Positions 36,830-44,650 of a DNA stretch of 64,000 nt are shown here, piece by piece (position 1 is the stretch's first letter; every line of letters starts with the position of its first letter). The DNA comes from Aphodousia faecalis. GTDB taxonomy: Bacteria; Pseudomonadota; Gammaproteobacteria; Burkholderiales; Burkholderiaceae_F. Made by a program: the position numbers and the translations under genes. A model generated the notes under the pieces. That model worked only from the letters and a program-made list of their open reading frames with translations, was not told the DNA's origin and ran no database searches. The stretch is taken from assembly GCA_018712705.1 (NCBI GenBank), contig DVGM01000013.1:1-64000 (forward strand). Direction: 5' to 3'.

Positions 36830-37852
36830 ATGTCGGTTTATTACAACGAGTTCGACCCGTTCGCCGCTCAATGGTTAAGAGAGCTGATTAAGTGTGGTTT
36901 TATCGCCGATGGCGTGGTTGATGATCGATCAATTACAGAGGTTAAAGCAGATGACCTTAAAGAATTTACACAATGCCATTTTTTCGCAGGGATCGGAGGT
37001 TGGAGCTACGCCCTGCGACTGGCTGGGGTATCAGATGGCGCTCGACTTTGGACAGGATCATGTCCTTGTCAATCCTTCTCTGTTGCAGGAAAACAAAAAG
37101 GATTTGATGACGAAAGACACCTCTGGCCAGTTTTCTCAAAACTCATTGACGAGTGTAAACCTTCAATCGTCTTTGGAGAACAGGTTGAAACAGCAATTAA
37201 GCACGGATGGCTCGATCTTGTTCAAGATGACTTGGAAAGTTATGGCTACGCCTGCGCATCGGCGGTATTGCCTGCTGCGTGCGTTGGCGCGCCGCACATT
37301 CGACACCGACTGTATTGGGGGGGGGTGCTATCCGACGCCAACAGTAACGGACTCAACCGGGAGAAAGTACAGCAATTGCGCCTTACATCTTCCGGGAGTA
37401 GCAGTAGCAATGGCGACTCCCAGGGTATTCGATTGGAAAGAAAAGCCGTCAATGAAGTATCTGTTAGGCCGGAAGGATGGGAAGCTGAGAGACGACAGAC
37501 TTGTCAATCAGGCCCTTTTAATCAACAACTGGCGAACCCCGACAGTTTCGGATGCAGAGGGCGGTATTCCCAAAGCCGCTTACGAACGCCGACTGAAAGA
37601 TTTCCCATCAACGGTGAAGAACAGTTATTTAGCCGTTTCAACTTTTGGAGCGGGGCTGAGTGGCGACTTGGGCAAGACGGAAAAATCCGCCCAGTTGAAC
37701 CCGGGACTTTCCCGTTGGCTTATGGGATTCCCGCCCGAGTGGGACGTTTGCGCGGTTATGGCAATGCAATCGTTCCCCAAGTCGCAGCGGAATTTATAAA
37801 AGCATTTTTAGGAGCAAAAAATGACATGGCACTTGAAAGACAGAGAGCTTGA
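36830..37852 (+). CDS. C5-cytosine DNA methyltransferase, phase-variable candidate
   Basis: A 340-residue 5-methylcytosine methyltransferase. Motif I is CHFFAGIGGWSYALRLAG, motif IV SCPCQSFSVAGKQKG with catalytic Cys, motif VI FGEQVETA, motif VIII PHIRHRLYW. A target region follows, then motif IX-X as DGKIRPVEPGTFPLAYGIPA and GYGNAIVPQVAAEF. A G9 tract lies at WGGV just after motif VIII and leaves the gene in frame. It has no cognate restriction gene, so it probably protects phage DNA or alters host expression. The 3' end overlaps the next gene by 32 bases. Confidence 0.88.
   Translation: MSVYYNEFDPFAAQWLRELIKCGFIADGVVDDRSITEVKADDLKEFTQCHFFAGIGGWSYALRLAGVSDGARLWTGSCPCQSFSVAGKQKGFDDERHLWPVFSKLIDECKPSIVFGEQVETAIKHGWLDLVQDDLESYGYACASAVLPAACVGAPHIRHRLYWGGVLSDANSNGLNREKVQQLRLTSSGSSSSNGDSQGIRLERKAVNEVSVRPEGWEAERRQTCQSGPFNQQLANPDSFGCRGRYSQSRLRTPTERFPINGEEQLFSRFNFWSGAEWRLGQDGKIRPVEPGTFPLAYGIPARVGRLRGYGNAIVPQVAAEFIKAFLGAKNDMALERQRA
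36894..37799 (+). CDS. overlapping +1-frame ORF within the C5-methyltransferase
   Basis: A 301-residue open frame lying entirely inside the C5-methyltransferase. It has protein-like features and resembles sequences often annotated beside such enzymes: ILFKMTWKVMATPAHRRYCL, YPTPTVTDSTG, NWRTPTVSDAEGG, and SRWLMGFPPEWDVCAVMAMQ. Conservation of the L.TWK...TP.GR..C.LRA and WLMG.PPEW patterns is recalled, not tested. Translation start is uncertain: ATG 36894 lacks a ribosome site, and ATG 37035 (MALDFGQDH) is possible. It may be genuine dual coding, or a C-terminal alternative reached by slippage in the G9 tract. Confidence 0.5.
   Translation: MVLSPMAWLMIDQLQRLKQMTLKNLHNAIFSQGSEVGATPCDWLGYQMALDFGQDHVLVNPSLLQENKKDLMTKDTSGQFSQNSLTSVNLQSSLENRLKQQLSTDGSILFKMTWKVMATPAHRRYCLLRALARRTFDTDCIGGGCYPTPTVTDSTGRKYSNCALHLPGVAVAMATPRVFDWKEKPSMKYLLGRKDGKLRDDRLVNQALLINNWRTPTVSDAEGGIPKAAYERRLKDFPSTVKNSYLAVSTFGAGLSGDLGKTEKSAQLNPGLSRWLMGFPPEWDVCAVMAMQSFPKSQRNL
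37317..37325. repeat. G9 homopolymer in the C5-methyltransferase
   Basis: Nine consecutive G read as TGG-GGG-GGG-GTG (W-G-G-V). Loss of one G would switch translation into the overlapping +1 frame; gain of one G would truncate. Confidence 0.95.
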
Positions 37853-38231
37853 GAAGAAGCTGATTGAAATATGCCCTAATTTTCTCGAATGCATTGATTT
37901 TGCTATACAAACGAAAGAAAAAGATGCTGACTACATTTACATAGAGTTTGACCGTGAAAGAGAAAATGTCACCCTCGGATTTAACTATTTGTATTTTTGG
38001 GATGACGAGCTTGAAGACATCCTTGAGTACAACCCTCACGCATGGAACGAGTACCCCGATGTGACACCACCGTTTGATAAAGATATGCGTGTTGAACTTG
38101 ATGATGGATTGCGATACTGCGCACGTTACCACAAGTTTTCAGATGGTTGTTTTTGGGTTGGTACAAGTGGGACTTGTTTCCCTAATTATCTAAACGACAA
38201 AGTTGTTCGTTTCCGCCCGTGGGAGGATTGA
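37821..38231 (+). CDS. phage protein of unknown function
   Basis: A 136-residue acidic, aromatic-rich protein (MTWHLKDRELEKKLIEICPN, FNYLYFWDDELEDILEYNPH, RYHKFSDGCFWVGTSGTCFP). GGAGC lies before the ATG, which overlaps the methyltransferase 3' end. No family recognised. It stands between two methyltransferase genes. Confidence 0.6.
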   Translation: MTWHLKDRELEKKLIEICPNFLECIDFAIQTKEKDADYIYIEFDRERENVTLGFNYLYFWDDELEDILEYNPHAWNEYPDVTPPFDKDMRVELDDGLRYCARYHKFSDGCFWVGTSGTCFPNYLNDKVVRFRPWED

Positions 38232-38234
38232 AAA

Positions 38235-38702
38235 ATGCAAGTTTTAGATCCTTGTTGCGGCAGCCGAAAGTTTTACTTTGACAAAAGAAGTCCTTTTGTT
38301 ATCTACGGAGACATCCGAGACGAGACCTACACACAATGTGACGGTCGACTGCTTGAAGTAAAACCCGATCAAAAAATGGACGTGACAAACCTACCGTTCG
38401 ATGACGAAAGTTTCTCGCTCGTTGTTTTCGATCCGCCTCACCTGAAGTACGCAGGAAAAAGCTCATATATGTATCAGTCCTACGGGGTGCTTCCAGACAA
38501 TCCGCTTGATTTTTTACGAGACGGATTTAACGAGTGCTGGCGGGTACTCAAGACCAACGGAACATTGATTTTCAAATGGAATGAAAATCAGATCCCACTG
38601 CATCAGGTGTTGAATGCTATCGGACATCGCCCCCTATTCGGCAACCGCAAGCCTGGCGGTAAGCGAGGAGAGACTTATTGGATGGTGTTCTTCAAGGAAT
38701 AA
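38235..38702 (+). CDS. class I SAM-dependent methyltransferase (DPPHL type)
   Basis: A 155-residue compact methyltransferase. SAM motif VLDPCCGSRKFYF at the N-terminus, acidic loop YGDIRDE, catalytic VVFDPPHLKYAG (DPPH), and the ending FGNRKPGGKRGETYWMVFFK. It resembles small phage DNA adenine methyltransferase-like proteins. It has no target-recognition domain. A remnant of a related gene lies at 36780. Confidence 0.8.
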   Translation: MQVLDPCCGSRKFYFDKRSPFVIYGDIRDETYTQCDGRLLEVKPDQKMDVTNLPFDDESFSLVVFDPPHLKYAGKSSYMYQSYGVLPDNPLDFLRDGFNECWRVLKTNGTLIFKWNENQIPLHQVLNAIGHRPLFGNRKPGGKRGETYWMVFFKE

Positions 38703-38710
38703 ATTGAAAA

Positions 38711-39211
38711 ATGAAACACATACCAAATTTACTTGAAGCTTTGAAGCATTTTTACGGAATCACTCTTGATCCTCGTGAAGCTGGATATATAACACCGGAA
38801 GGTGAATATCTTGACTTTTCAAATAGGCATTTAACGGGAAAAAGTAGCGGTAAGCGATTGGCACCCCATTACAAGTGCCCCGGTGTCAATTTTTTCAATG
38901 GGTACTGTCTCTTAGAAGATCACCCTGAACTAGCAGAATATTGCTTTTGCGATAAGTATCTGATGAGCGAAACAGGATGTATAAGGGTCAATCGCGACGA
39001 TTGGGACGACCTTAAAAACTATGCACAATTCATTGACAAAGTAACGATTGATCAAGTTAAGGCATTGGCGGGAATGTTTCTCGGGAAATGCCTAATAATC
39101 GAGGGGAGCTGTGATAATGGAACGGTATTCCAGGATTTAAGAATGAAAGACTTGCTTGATTGGTTTAAAGAGATTGGAGCACTGAAGGAGGTAGACGATA
39201 ATGCACGTTGA
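38711..39211 (+). CDS. phage protein of unknown function
   Basis: A 166-residue protein (LLEALKHFYGITLDPREAGY, with ITPEGEYLDFSNRHLTG), with Cys residues in CPGVNFFNGYC and EYCFCDKY. The N-terminal ITPEGEYLDFS...G.R resembles phage LPD-type domains found in accessory genes. No certain family. Overlaps the first DUF551-like gene. Confidence 0.58.
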   Translation: MKHIPNLLEALKHFYGITLDPREAGYITPEGEYLDFSNRHLTGKSSGKRLAPHYKCPGVNFFNGYCLLEDHPELAEYCFCDKYLMSETGCIRVNRDDWDDLKNYAQFIDKVTIDQVKALAGMFLGKCLIIEGSCDNGTVFQDLRMKDLLDWFKEIGALKEVDDNAR

Positions 39212-39422
39212 CTGGCACCCGTACCCGAAAGAGAAACCAACTGAAGAAAAGCAATACTTGATTTCTTTTTACGTCTGCGAAGAGAAGCGGAGCGGTGTGG
39301 ACATTGATTTTTACAATCCTGAACATGATGTTTGGGATGTTTACGATGATGGTGCGTACACAAGAGTTACTGCTTGGGCTGAAAGGCCTGAGCCGTACAT
39401 ACCGGAGGTTAATAATGAGTGA
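39201..39422 (+). CDS. DUF551-like protein 1
   Basis: A 73-residue protein with the DUF551 pattern WHPYPKEKPTEEKQYLISFY, ...VTAWAERPEPY. Two or three related genes follow, apparently tandem duplicates. These short proteins are common accessory genes of temperate phages, function unknown. ATG overlaps the end of the preceding gene. Confidence 0.7.
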   Translation: MHVDWHPYPKEKPTEEKQYLISFYVCEEKRSGVDIDFYNPEHDVWDVYDDGAYTRVTAWAERPEPYIPEVNNE

Positions 39423-39693
39423 AAACAAAGTGAAGTGGCACCCGTACCCCGAAGAAAAACCAAAAGACGATGGTTATTACATAGTAACCATCAATCCATT
39501 CCTCAATAGCTATCCAGTCGTTACCGATTTTTGGAAAAGTATGACGGCATGTGACGAGGATTTTTCAAAAACCGAAACTGTTTCTTTTTGGGAAAGATAC
39601 GGCGGTCAAGTTTTGGCTTGGGCTGAACTGCCCGAGCCGTATAACCGGAGAAATAACAATGACGAACGTAGACTGGCACCCAGTGAGAGTTAA
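39415..39693 (+). CDS. DUF551-like protein 2
   Basis: A 92-residue protein: VKWHPYPEEKPKDDGYYIVT, a variable middle, and QVLAWAELPEPY. Shares WHPYP.EKP and AWAE.PEPY with its neighbours. The start overlaps the previous stop by eight bases, and its 3' end overlaps the next gene by 35 bases. Tandem duplication is likely. Confidence 0.7.
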   Translation: MSENKVKWHPYPEEKPKDDGYYIVTINPFLNSYPVVTDFWKSMTACDEDFSKTETVSFWERYGGQVLAWAELPEPYNRRNNNDERRLAPSES

Positions 39694-40300
39694 CGAAGAC
39701 TCTGAAATAGTTTTTGGAGACGTCCCGGAAAATGGCAGTTACGTTTGGATCACAATAAATGAAAATAGTTTTCAACCCCGAGTGGATCGTGTATTTTTCA
39801 GTGATGGATGGTCGATCGGAACACGCGTCCCGCGCTTTTGGAATGCCGCTGACGGTCGAATAATTATTGCTTGGGCCTATTGCGAAGAACCTGAGCCGTA
39901 CGAACCTGGCGAATTGGATAGCGATATGAGTTGGATGTCTGAACAATACAAATACCGAGAAGAAAGAGAGTTTTTTGAGAATAGTTATTCGGGGCAATTG
40001 ATGCTCGCTGAACAACGGGATGATTTCTTAAATCACACAGATGAGTTGAGCGAAGTCGCAAAGCGAATAGATGAAGCAGTACACAATGGAGAATTGAAAG
40101 AAAATGGGCAAGTCTACATATTCTTTTACGAACGTCAATTTCCTGAGAGAAGCTTGGAGCTACTGAATGTTGTTCTCAGAGATGATGGATTTGCCTATTT
40201 TGGGAAAAATGAAGCAATTGCGATTTTAGGATTGGGCGGCAGATTTAAAGATGGCCAATTTGAGTTTTATGATCAGTATAAGGATCAGATTGATGCTTAA
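39659..40300 (+). CDS. DUF551-like protein 3 with C-terminal extension
   Basis: A 213-residue protein. Residues 1-80 are DUF551-like (MTNVDWHPVRVNEDSEIVFG, then IIAWAYCEEPEPYEPG). Residues 90-213 form an added charged, helical domain (NHTDELSEVAKRIDEAVHNG, then GRFKDGQFEFYDQYKDQ) not present in the others, so this copy looks like a fusion. GGAG precedes the ATG. Function unknown. Confidence 0.65.
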   Translation: MTNVDWHPVRVNEDSEIVFGDVPENGSYVWITINENSFQPRVDRVFFSDGWSIGTRVPRFWNAADGRIIIAWAYCEEPEPYEPGELDSDMSWMSEQYKYREEREFFENSYSGQLMLAEQRDDFLNHTDELSEVAKRIDEAVHNGELKENGQVYIFFYERQFPERSLELLNVVLRDDGFAYFGKNEAIAILGLGGRFKDGQFEFYDQYKDQIDA

Positions 40301-40320
40301 GTCACACGAGGAATGAACTT

Positions 40321-40560
40321 ATGAACTGGCAGCTATTGAAAAATGTCAACCCGCCGATCGGTAAGATCATCATGCTTTTTGATGCAAATTCACTGAGCGT
40401 ACTTTACGCACGCAGGATAGGACTTCAAGGCCAGTCTTTGCAATTTTCTCACACGTATCAAAACGGCGGGATCGGATTACATCCTGACGAGTTGGATTAC
40501 AAAACATTCAAAGAGGAGCATGGCAACAAAATCTACTGGTCACCTTTCATTAAACCTTGA
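40321..40560 (+). CDS. small DUF551-related protein
   Basis: A 79-residue protein (MNWQLLKNVNPPIGKIIMLF, ...NKIYWSPFIKP) with W-x-LL...PPIGK and terminal W.PF patterns like distant DUF551 members. Last phage gene before the terminator. Weak assignment. Confidence 0.58.
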   Translation: MNWQLLKNVNPPIGKIIMLFDANSLSVLYARRIGLQGQSLQFSHTYQNGGIGLHPDELDYKTFKEEHGNKIYWSPFIKP

Positions 40561-40577
40561 GTAAAATTAAAGCAGAC

Positions 40578-40622
40578 AAAATCCCCGGCAATTTTGAAGA
40601 ATAAACTGCCGAGGATTTTTAT
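40578..40622 (+). terminator. intrinsic terminator at right end of phage genes
   Basis: AATCCCCGGCA pairs with TGCCGAGGATT (one mismatch) around a 16-base loop, followed by TTTTATT. Ends the rightward operon. Confidence 0.82.
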
Positions 40623-40767
40623 TACTATAATCATTGTCCGAGCAGGAGTTTGGGTTCAGTTATCCGGTGGAGAACCGAACTCAAAATGGTTCGAGGCTTG
40701 CAATAATGTACCCGCTAATGTGCCCGATTTTGATACTGATTGCACAAACGCCTATTTGCAGTATTAA
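40620..40767 (+). pseudogene. orphan 3' coding fragment near the prophage boundary
   Basis: An open stretch coding TIIIVRAGVWVQLSGGEPNS, KWFEACNNVPANVPDFDTDC and TNAYLQY, then stop. It has no start codon or ribosome site and lies after a terminator. The RAGVWVQLSGG start looks like the C-terminus of a phage tail or fibre protein, so it may be the remnant of another element or the chromosomal partner of attR. Identity not certain. The rest of 40560-40848 shows no gene. Confidence 0.45.
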
Positions 40768-40848
40768 AAGTTTCCGCCGCCCCACCATGTGCTCCTGCCT
40801 TAACAGTTAAATATTTCAACGACATCCGTCTTCCGGCTTTCTACCAAT

Positions 40849-41763
40849 ATGATCTGTAACCTTTGTCCGCGTCACTGCAACACAGATCGCTCCACACCCG
40901 AAGGCTTAAAGCGTAGTATTTGTCGAGCAAGCGACGATATTGAAGTTGCCCTCGTCAGTTTGCATGCATGGGAAGAGCCGATTCTTGAAGCCAAAAAAGG
41001 CGCTGGAACAATCTTTTTTTCACACTGCAATCTGCGTTGCTGCTTTTGTCAAAACTACGAAATTAGTGCAAAAGGCAATGGAATCAAAATTTCGACCCAA
41101 CGTCTAGCAGACATCTTCCTTGAAGAAGCCGAGCGCGGGGCATCCTGTATTGAACTCGTCACTCCAGGTCACTATACGCGGCAAATCCGAGAAGCTTTAC
41201 TATCGGCAAAAGAGCGCGGTTTAACACTGCCTATTGTTTACAACTCCAACGCCTATGAACTGCCCGAGACTCTACGAATGCTCTCGGGACTCATTGACAT
41301 CTTTCTTCCGGATCTTAAATATTTTGACAATCGCCTCGGTGAGAAATATTCGGGAGTTTCAAAATACTTTGACTATGCCTCTGAGGCAATCCGTGCAATG
41401 TTCGAAATGACGGGACCGGCAGAGCTTGACGGTTCCGGACAACTTCGACGTGGGCTTATCATTCGGCATCTTGTCTTGCCTTGGCAATGGCGCGACAGTT
41501 GCCGTTGTTTAGACTGGATTCATGAAACTTTTGGCGACCAAGTGTATGTTTCGATTATGAATCAATACATGCCGCTCTTTAAAGCCTGCAGACATCCGGA
41601 AATCAACCGTCCGCTGACAACACTGGAATATCAAAAAGTTGTACGTCATGCGAGAAACATTGGTATCACCAAGGGTTTTATACAAGTGGGGCGCACGGAT
41701 AGTGCCAAATTTATTCCGCACTTCGACGGAGATCACGTTCTTTCTGATAAAACCGACAAGTAA
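40849..41763 (+). CDS. radical SAM protein, pyruvate formate-lyase activase-like (PflX type)
   Basis: A 304-residue radical SAM enzyme. An N-terminal Cys cluster (MICNLCPRHCNTDRS) is typical of PflX/YjjW-like proteins, the 4Fe-4S-binding CxxxCxxC is in SHCNLRCCFCQNYEI, followed by a TIM barrel (ELVTPGHYTRQIREA, DIFLPDLKYFDNRLGEKYSG, YVSIMNQYMPLFKA). Substrate unknown; it may activate a glycyl-radical enzyme elsewhere. First chromosomal gene right of the prophage. Confidence 0.78.
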   Translation: MICNLCPRHCNTDRSTPEGLKRSICRASDDIEVALVSLHAWEEPILEAKKGAGTIFFSHCNLRCCFCQNYEISAKGNGIKISTQRLADIFLEEAERGASCIELVTPGHYTRQIREALLSAKERGLTLPIVYNSNAYELPETLRMLSGLIDIFLPDLKYFDNRLGEKYSGVSKYFDYASEAIRAMFEMTGPAELDGSGQLRRGLIIRHLVLPWQWRDSCRCLDWIHETFGDQVYVSIMNQYMPLFKACRHPEINRPLTTLEYQKVVRHARNIGITKGFIQVGRTDSAKFIPHFDGDHVLSDKTDK

Positions 41764-41820
41764 CTTCTTGACTGACAGCAAGAAATCAATCAAGTTGCAG
41801 GCGCTCCACACCTTAAACCC

Positions 41821-42663
41821 TCATTGACGCATTTCGCGAATAACCTCGTCCGGCTGCTCTCGAACCGATGAACGAAACGGATTGATATCTATCCCTCCGC
41901 GTCGGGTAAAGCATGCGTACACTTCGAGTAATTCTGGTTGAAAAACTGTGCGCATATCGTGATAAATCTGCTCAACACACTGCTCGTGAAACCCTTTATG
42001 GCATCGATACGACACGAGATACTTTAAAAGGCCCTCTGGGCTAATAGCGCGTCCCTTATAGTTAATCATGACACTGGCCAAATCCGGCTGACCGGTCACC
42101 GGACACAAAGAACGAAAAACGGTTGTCGAGAAAGTCTTTTGAATTATTTCACTTGAGTGCGGATCAAACTCAAGAAGTCCCGGTTCTGTTTCATAGGTTG
42201 AAATTTCACCGCCCGCAGGAAGCGTTAAATGGTCAAGGGATAGCCCGGGCATCGTTTTCACCTGTCCCGGATAATTCTGAATGCTGAAAAGCTTTACCTT
42301 AACCGTGCCTCCTAAGCGAAGCGACAGATCATCAGACATGCGGTTTGCCACTTCCTCTTGGCTACCCATCTGCGTCATAGCGAATGAGCCGGCATACAGT
42401 TTTAACGATTTCGATTCAACAATTGAATGAGTCGAGGCCGGCACAAACAACTCAGCCACCGCCGTTTGCGGCACGCCTTGGCTGTTTAACCATGACAGTT
42501 CATATAAACGCCAGATATCTACCCCTTTGAAATGATGGTCTCCGATTGCATCACGCCCTAGAGCGCGAGAAATCGGCTGCAACAAGCCAGGGTTATATTG
42601 ATCACTATAGACTGTATCCTTACCTAGCAGAGTATTTTTAGGTTCCGGCATCAAAATCGACAT
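41821..42663 (-). CDS. queF: NADPH-dependent 7-cyano-7-deazaguanine reductase
   Basis: Reduces preQ0 to preQ1 in queuosine biosynthesis. At 280 residues it is the long two-domain (E. coli) form. The catalytic Cys is in VFRSLCPVTGQPDLASVMIN, the C-terminal SYRCHKGFHEQCVEQIYHDM and GGIDINPFRS are family motifs, and the N-terminal domain carries LTLPAGGEISTYETEPGL. Single gene convergent with the radical SAM gene; no preQ1 riboswitch recognised upstream. Confidence 0.95.
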   Translation of the reverse strand: MSILMPEPKNTLLGKDTVYSDQYNPGLLQPISRALGRDAIGDHHFKGVDIWRLYELSWLNSQGVPQTAVAELFVPASTHSIVESKSLKLYAGSFAMTQMGSQEEVANRMSDDLSLRLGGTVKVKLFSIQNYPGQVKTMPGLSLDHLTLPAGGEISTYETEPGLLEFDPHSSEIIQKTFSTTVFRSLCPVTGQPDLASVMINYKGRAISPEGLLKYLVSYRCHKGFHEQCVEQIYHDMRTVFQPELLEVYACFTRRGGIDINPFRSSVREQPDEVIREMRQ

Positions 42664-42837
42664 GTGAAACCTCGAGAAAATAGTAAATAGAGGGATTATA
42701 GAGGTTCTAATTCAAACCCATTTCAATAAACGTTCTTCATGAGTCTAGATCTTTTCAAATACGTTTGCTTGGTTAAAAGTCTAAAGAGAATCAACCAAGA
42801 CAATCGAAAATTAAATCCATGAAATGCGACTATGAAA

Positions 42838-43025
42838 ACGCACGAGCTGCGCATGTTAGCCCGCGGAGACCTCGCTGAGGTTGATCGGGTTTAAGCGAAT
42901 CTGCGCACGGAGAAAATTTATGACGCAAATCGGCAATATTTCTTTCTTTGGAATTAGGGCCTGTCCACACATGTTTGATAGGCTCTTTGCCTATCAAACA
43001 TGGAGGGAGACTTTTTCAGGCCAAG
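42838..43025. other. structured intergenic region without a clear gene
   Basis: The 388-bp gap between queF and brnQ (42664-43051) holds no convincing gene. It does hold two strong foldable parts: a nested stem at about 42857-42895 (AGCCCG...GACCTC/GAGGTT...CGGGTT) enclosed by GCGCA/TGCGC, and a 14-bp stem at 42970-43002 enclosed by GGCCTG and CAGGCC. The second is on the far side of the brnQ stop and could end brnQ transcription. A small RNA is possible. Confidence 0.4.
42970..43002. repeat. perfect 14-bp inverted repeat
   Basis: CATGTTTGATAGGC and its exact complement around TCTTT. No U-tract follows directly on either strand. Confidence 0.75.
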
Positions 43026-43051
43026 ACAATAAGACTTACGGAGGTATTTGT

Positions 43052-44383
43052 TTAGCTATTGTTAGCCGGCACAAATTTCATCCACAACAGTCCGAAGATG
43101 TATCCGATTAATGCAAACCAAATCCAACTCAACCCCAATGTATGCATTGGCAAGTAGGTGGTTAAAACATTTTCCAATGCTTCAAACTTGATATTGGCTG
43201 TTTCCATGCCGTTGATTAACGCCATAATAAATGTAAAGCCAATGGTAAAAGCGTAAACACATTGTCTGCCGTTAAATAACTTATCAGTAAATAAAAGCAC
43301 AATCAACACAACAGCCAACGGATAAATAAACATCAGCACCGGAACTGTTGAGGTAATGATGGTTTCAAGACCGAACATCCCGACTAAAAACGACACGATT
43401 GAGAAAACGGTCACCCAATAGAGGTAAGTAAAGCGTCCCGTTAACTTCAGAAAATAGGCTGCGCAACAAGTAATCAAACCGATGGCGGTCGACCAACAAG
43501 CCAACAGCACAATGACAGCCAAAATAATGGCACCTGCGTTACCAAAAAGGATTTTGGCAGACTCAGCCAACACCGGAGCACCGGTCGTTTGCATGCCGAT
43601 TGCCGGAACACTTTCTGCTCCAATCTTGGCGATAAAAATATAAATAAAGGCCAACAGAGCAACAGCCACAATACCGGACTTGTAGACCTGCTTAGTGATC
43701 TCTGCACGATCGGTCAAACCGCAGTCCTCGCGAACAACGTTAATCACAAGAGTTGCGAAAACAAAAGCGGCGATCGCATCTAACGTGTTGTAGCCATCCA
43801 AAACACCCTGAACAGCAGCAATCACGGGCGTTGCATAGGCCTTCGTCGGAGCTTGCGGTTCTCCTAAAGGAGAAACAAATGACTGCACAATCAACAAAAC
43901 GATCGTCAGCACTAATGCAGGGGTCAAAAGTTTACCGATGCGGTCAACCAACTTTTGAGGCGTGGCCGACAACCAGAAAGAAATCAAGAAAAACACCGCC
44001 AAGAAAATAGGCAAACCTAACTCGATGCTTTCTTTATCCAAGAAGGGACTGACGGCGATCTCGAAAGCGACCGTTCCAGTACGCGGAATAGCAAAGCAAG
44101 GACCAATCGCTAAATACGCCACAATCGTGAAAAACAGCCCATAGAGCGGATGAGCGCGCCCGGCTGCTTCCTGCAAATCATTGCAACCGGAATAACCCAT
44201 AGCCATCACGCTCAAAAGCGGCATTCCCACGCCGGTAATACAAAAACCGATTAAGGCGTACCAAACATTAACGCCGGCGTTCTGACCCATGGAAGCCGGA
44301 AAAATCAAGTTACCGGCACCAAAGAAAAGGGCAAACAGCATCAAACCGATCGGGATGTACCTTGTAGCGACTTTCTTATCCAT
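43052..44383 (-). CDS. brnQ: branched-chain amino acid transporter (BrnQ/LIVCS family)
   Basis: A 443-residue sodium-coupled leucine/isoleucine/valine transporter with about 12 hydrophobic helices. GLMLFALFFGAGNLIFPASM at the N-terminus is the LIVCS signature, and GPCFAIPRTGTVAFEIAVSP and GVLDGYNTLDAIAAFVFATL are typical. Length equals E. coli BrnQ (439). Single gene with a roughly 270-bp AT-rich upstream region that should hold its promoter. Confidence 0.92.
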   Translation of the reverse strand: MDKKVATRYIPIGLMLFALFFGAGNLIFPASMGQNAGVNVWYALIGFCITGVGMPLLSVMAMGYSGCNDLQEAAGRAHPLYGLFFTIVAYLAIGPCFAIPRTGTVAFEIAVSPFLDKESIELGLPIFLAVFFLISFWLSATPQKLVDRIGKLLTPALVLTIVLLIVQSFVSPLGEPQAPTKAYATPVIAAVQGVLDGYNTLDAIAAFVFATLVINVVREDCGLTDRAEITKQVYKSGIVAVALLAFIYIFIAKIGAESVPAIGMQTTGAPVLAESAKILFGNAGAIILAVIVLLACWSTAIGLITCCAAYFLKLTGRFTYLYWVTVFSIVSFLVGMFGLETIITSTVPVLMFIYPLAVVLIVLLFTDKLFNGRQCVYAFTIGFTFIMALINGMETANIKFEALENVLTTYLPMHTLGLSWIWFALIGYIFGLLWMKFVPANNS

Positions 44384-44650
44384 ATTTTTTCTCTTTTTAT
44401 AAAAATATTTTTTTATTTTATGGATGAAGAATCATTTGCTCATAAGTGAGATAGATTAGAAAAGCTAATTCTTTAGAGCAATATAAGTTAATTCGTTTAG
44501 GTAGTTACAACTATTTTTCAGAAAAATTAAAAAGATGGAGTCAACACAAACAGTAGAAGCAGGCAAATTTATAAACGATTTTAGGCAAAGGACCGTAAAT
44601 GTGAATTGATAAAATTTTTCCAATGAATCCTTGACTGATGAGGGGTTGTT

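Noticed and set aside
42690..42740. preQ1 riboswitch-like AGAGGTTCTA near queF
   Set aside because: It is on the plus strand, opposite to queF, and lacks the partner strand needed for the P1 stem.
42838..43025. 6S RNA
   Set aside because: The stems do not form one long rod with a central open bubble, and the usual closing sequences are absent.
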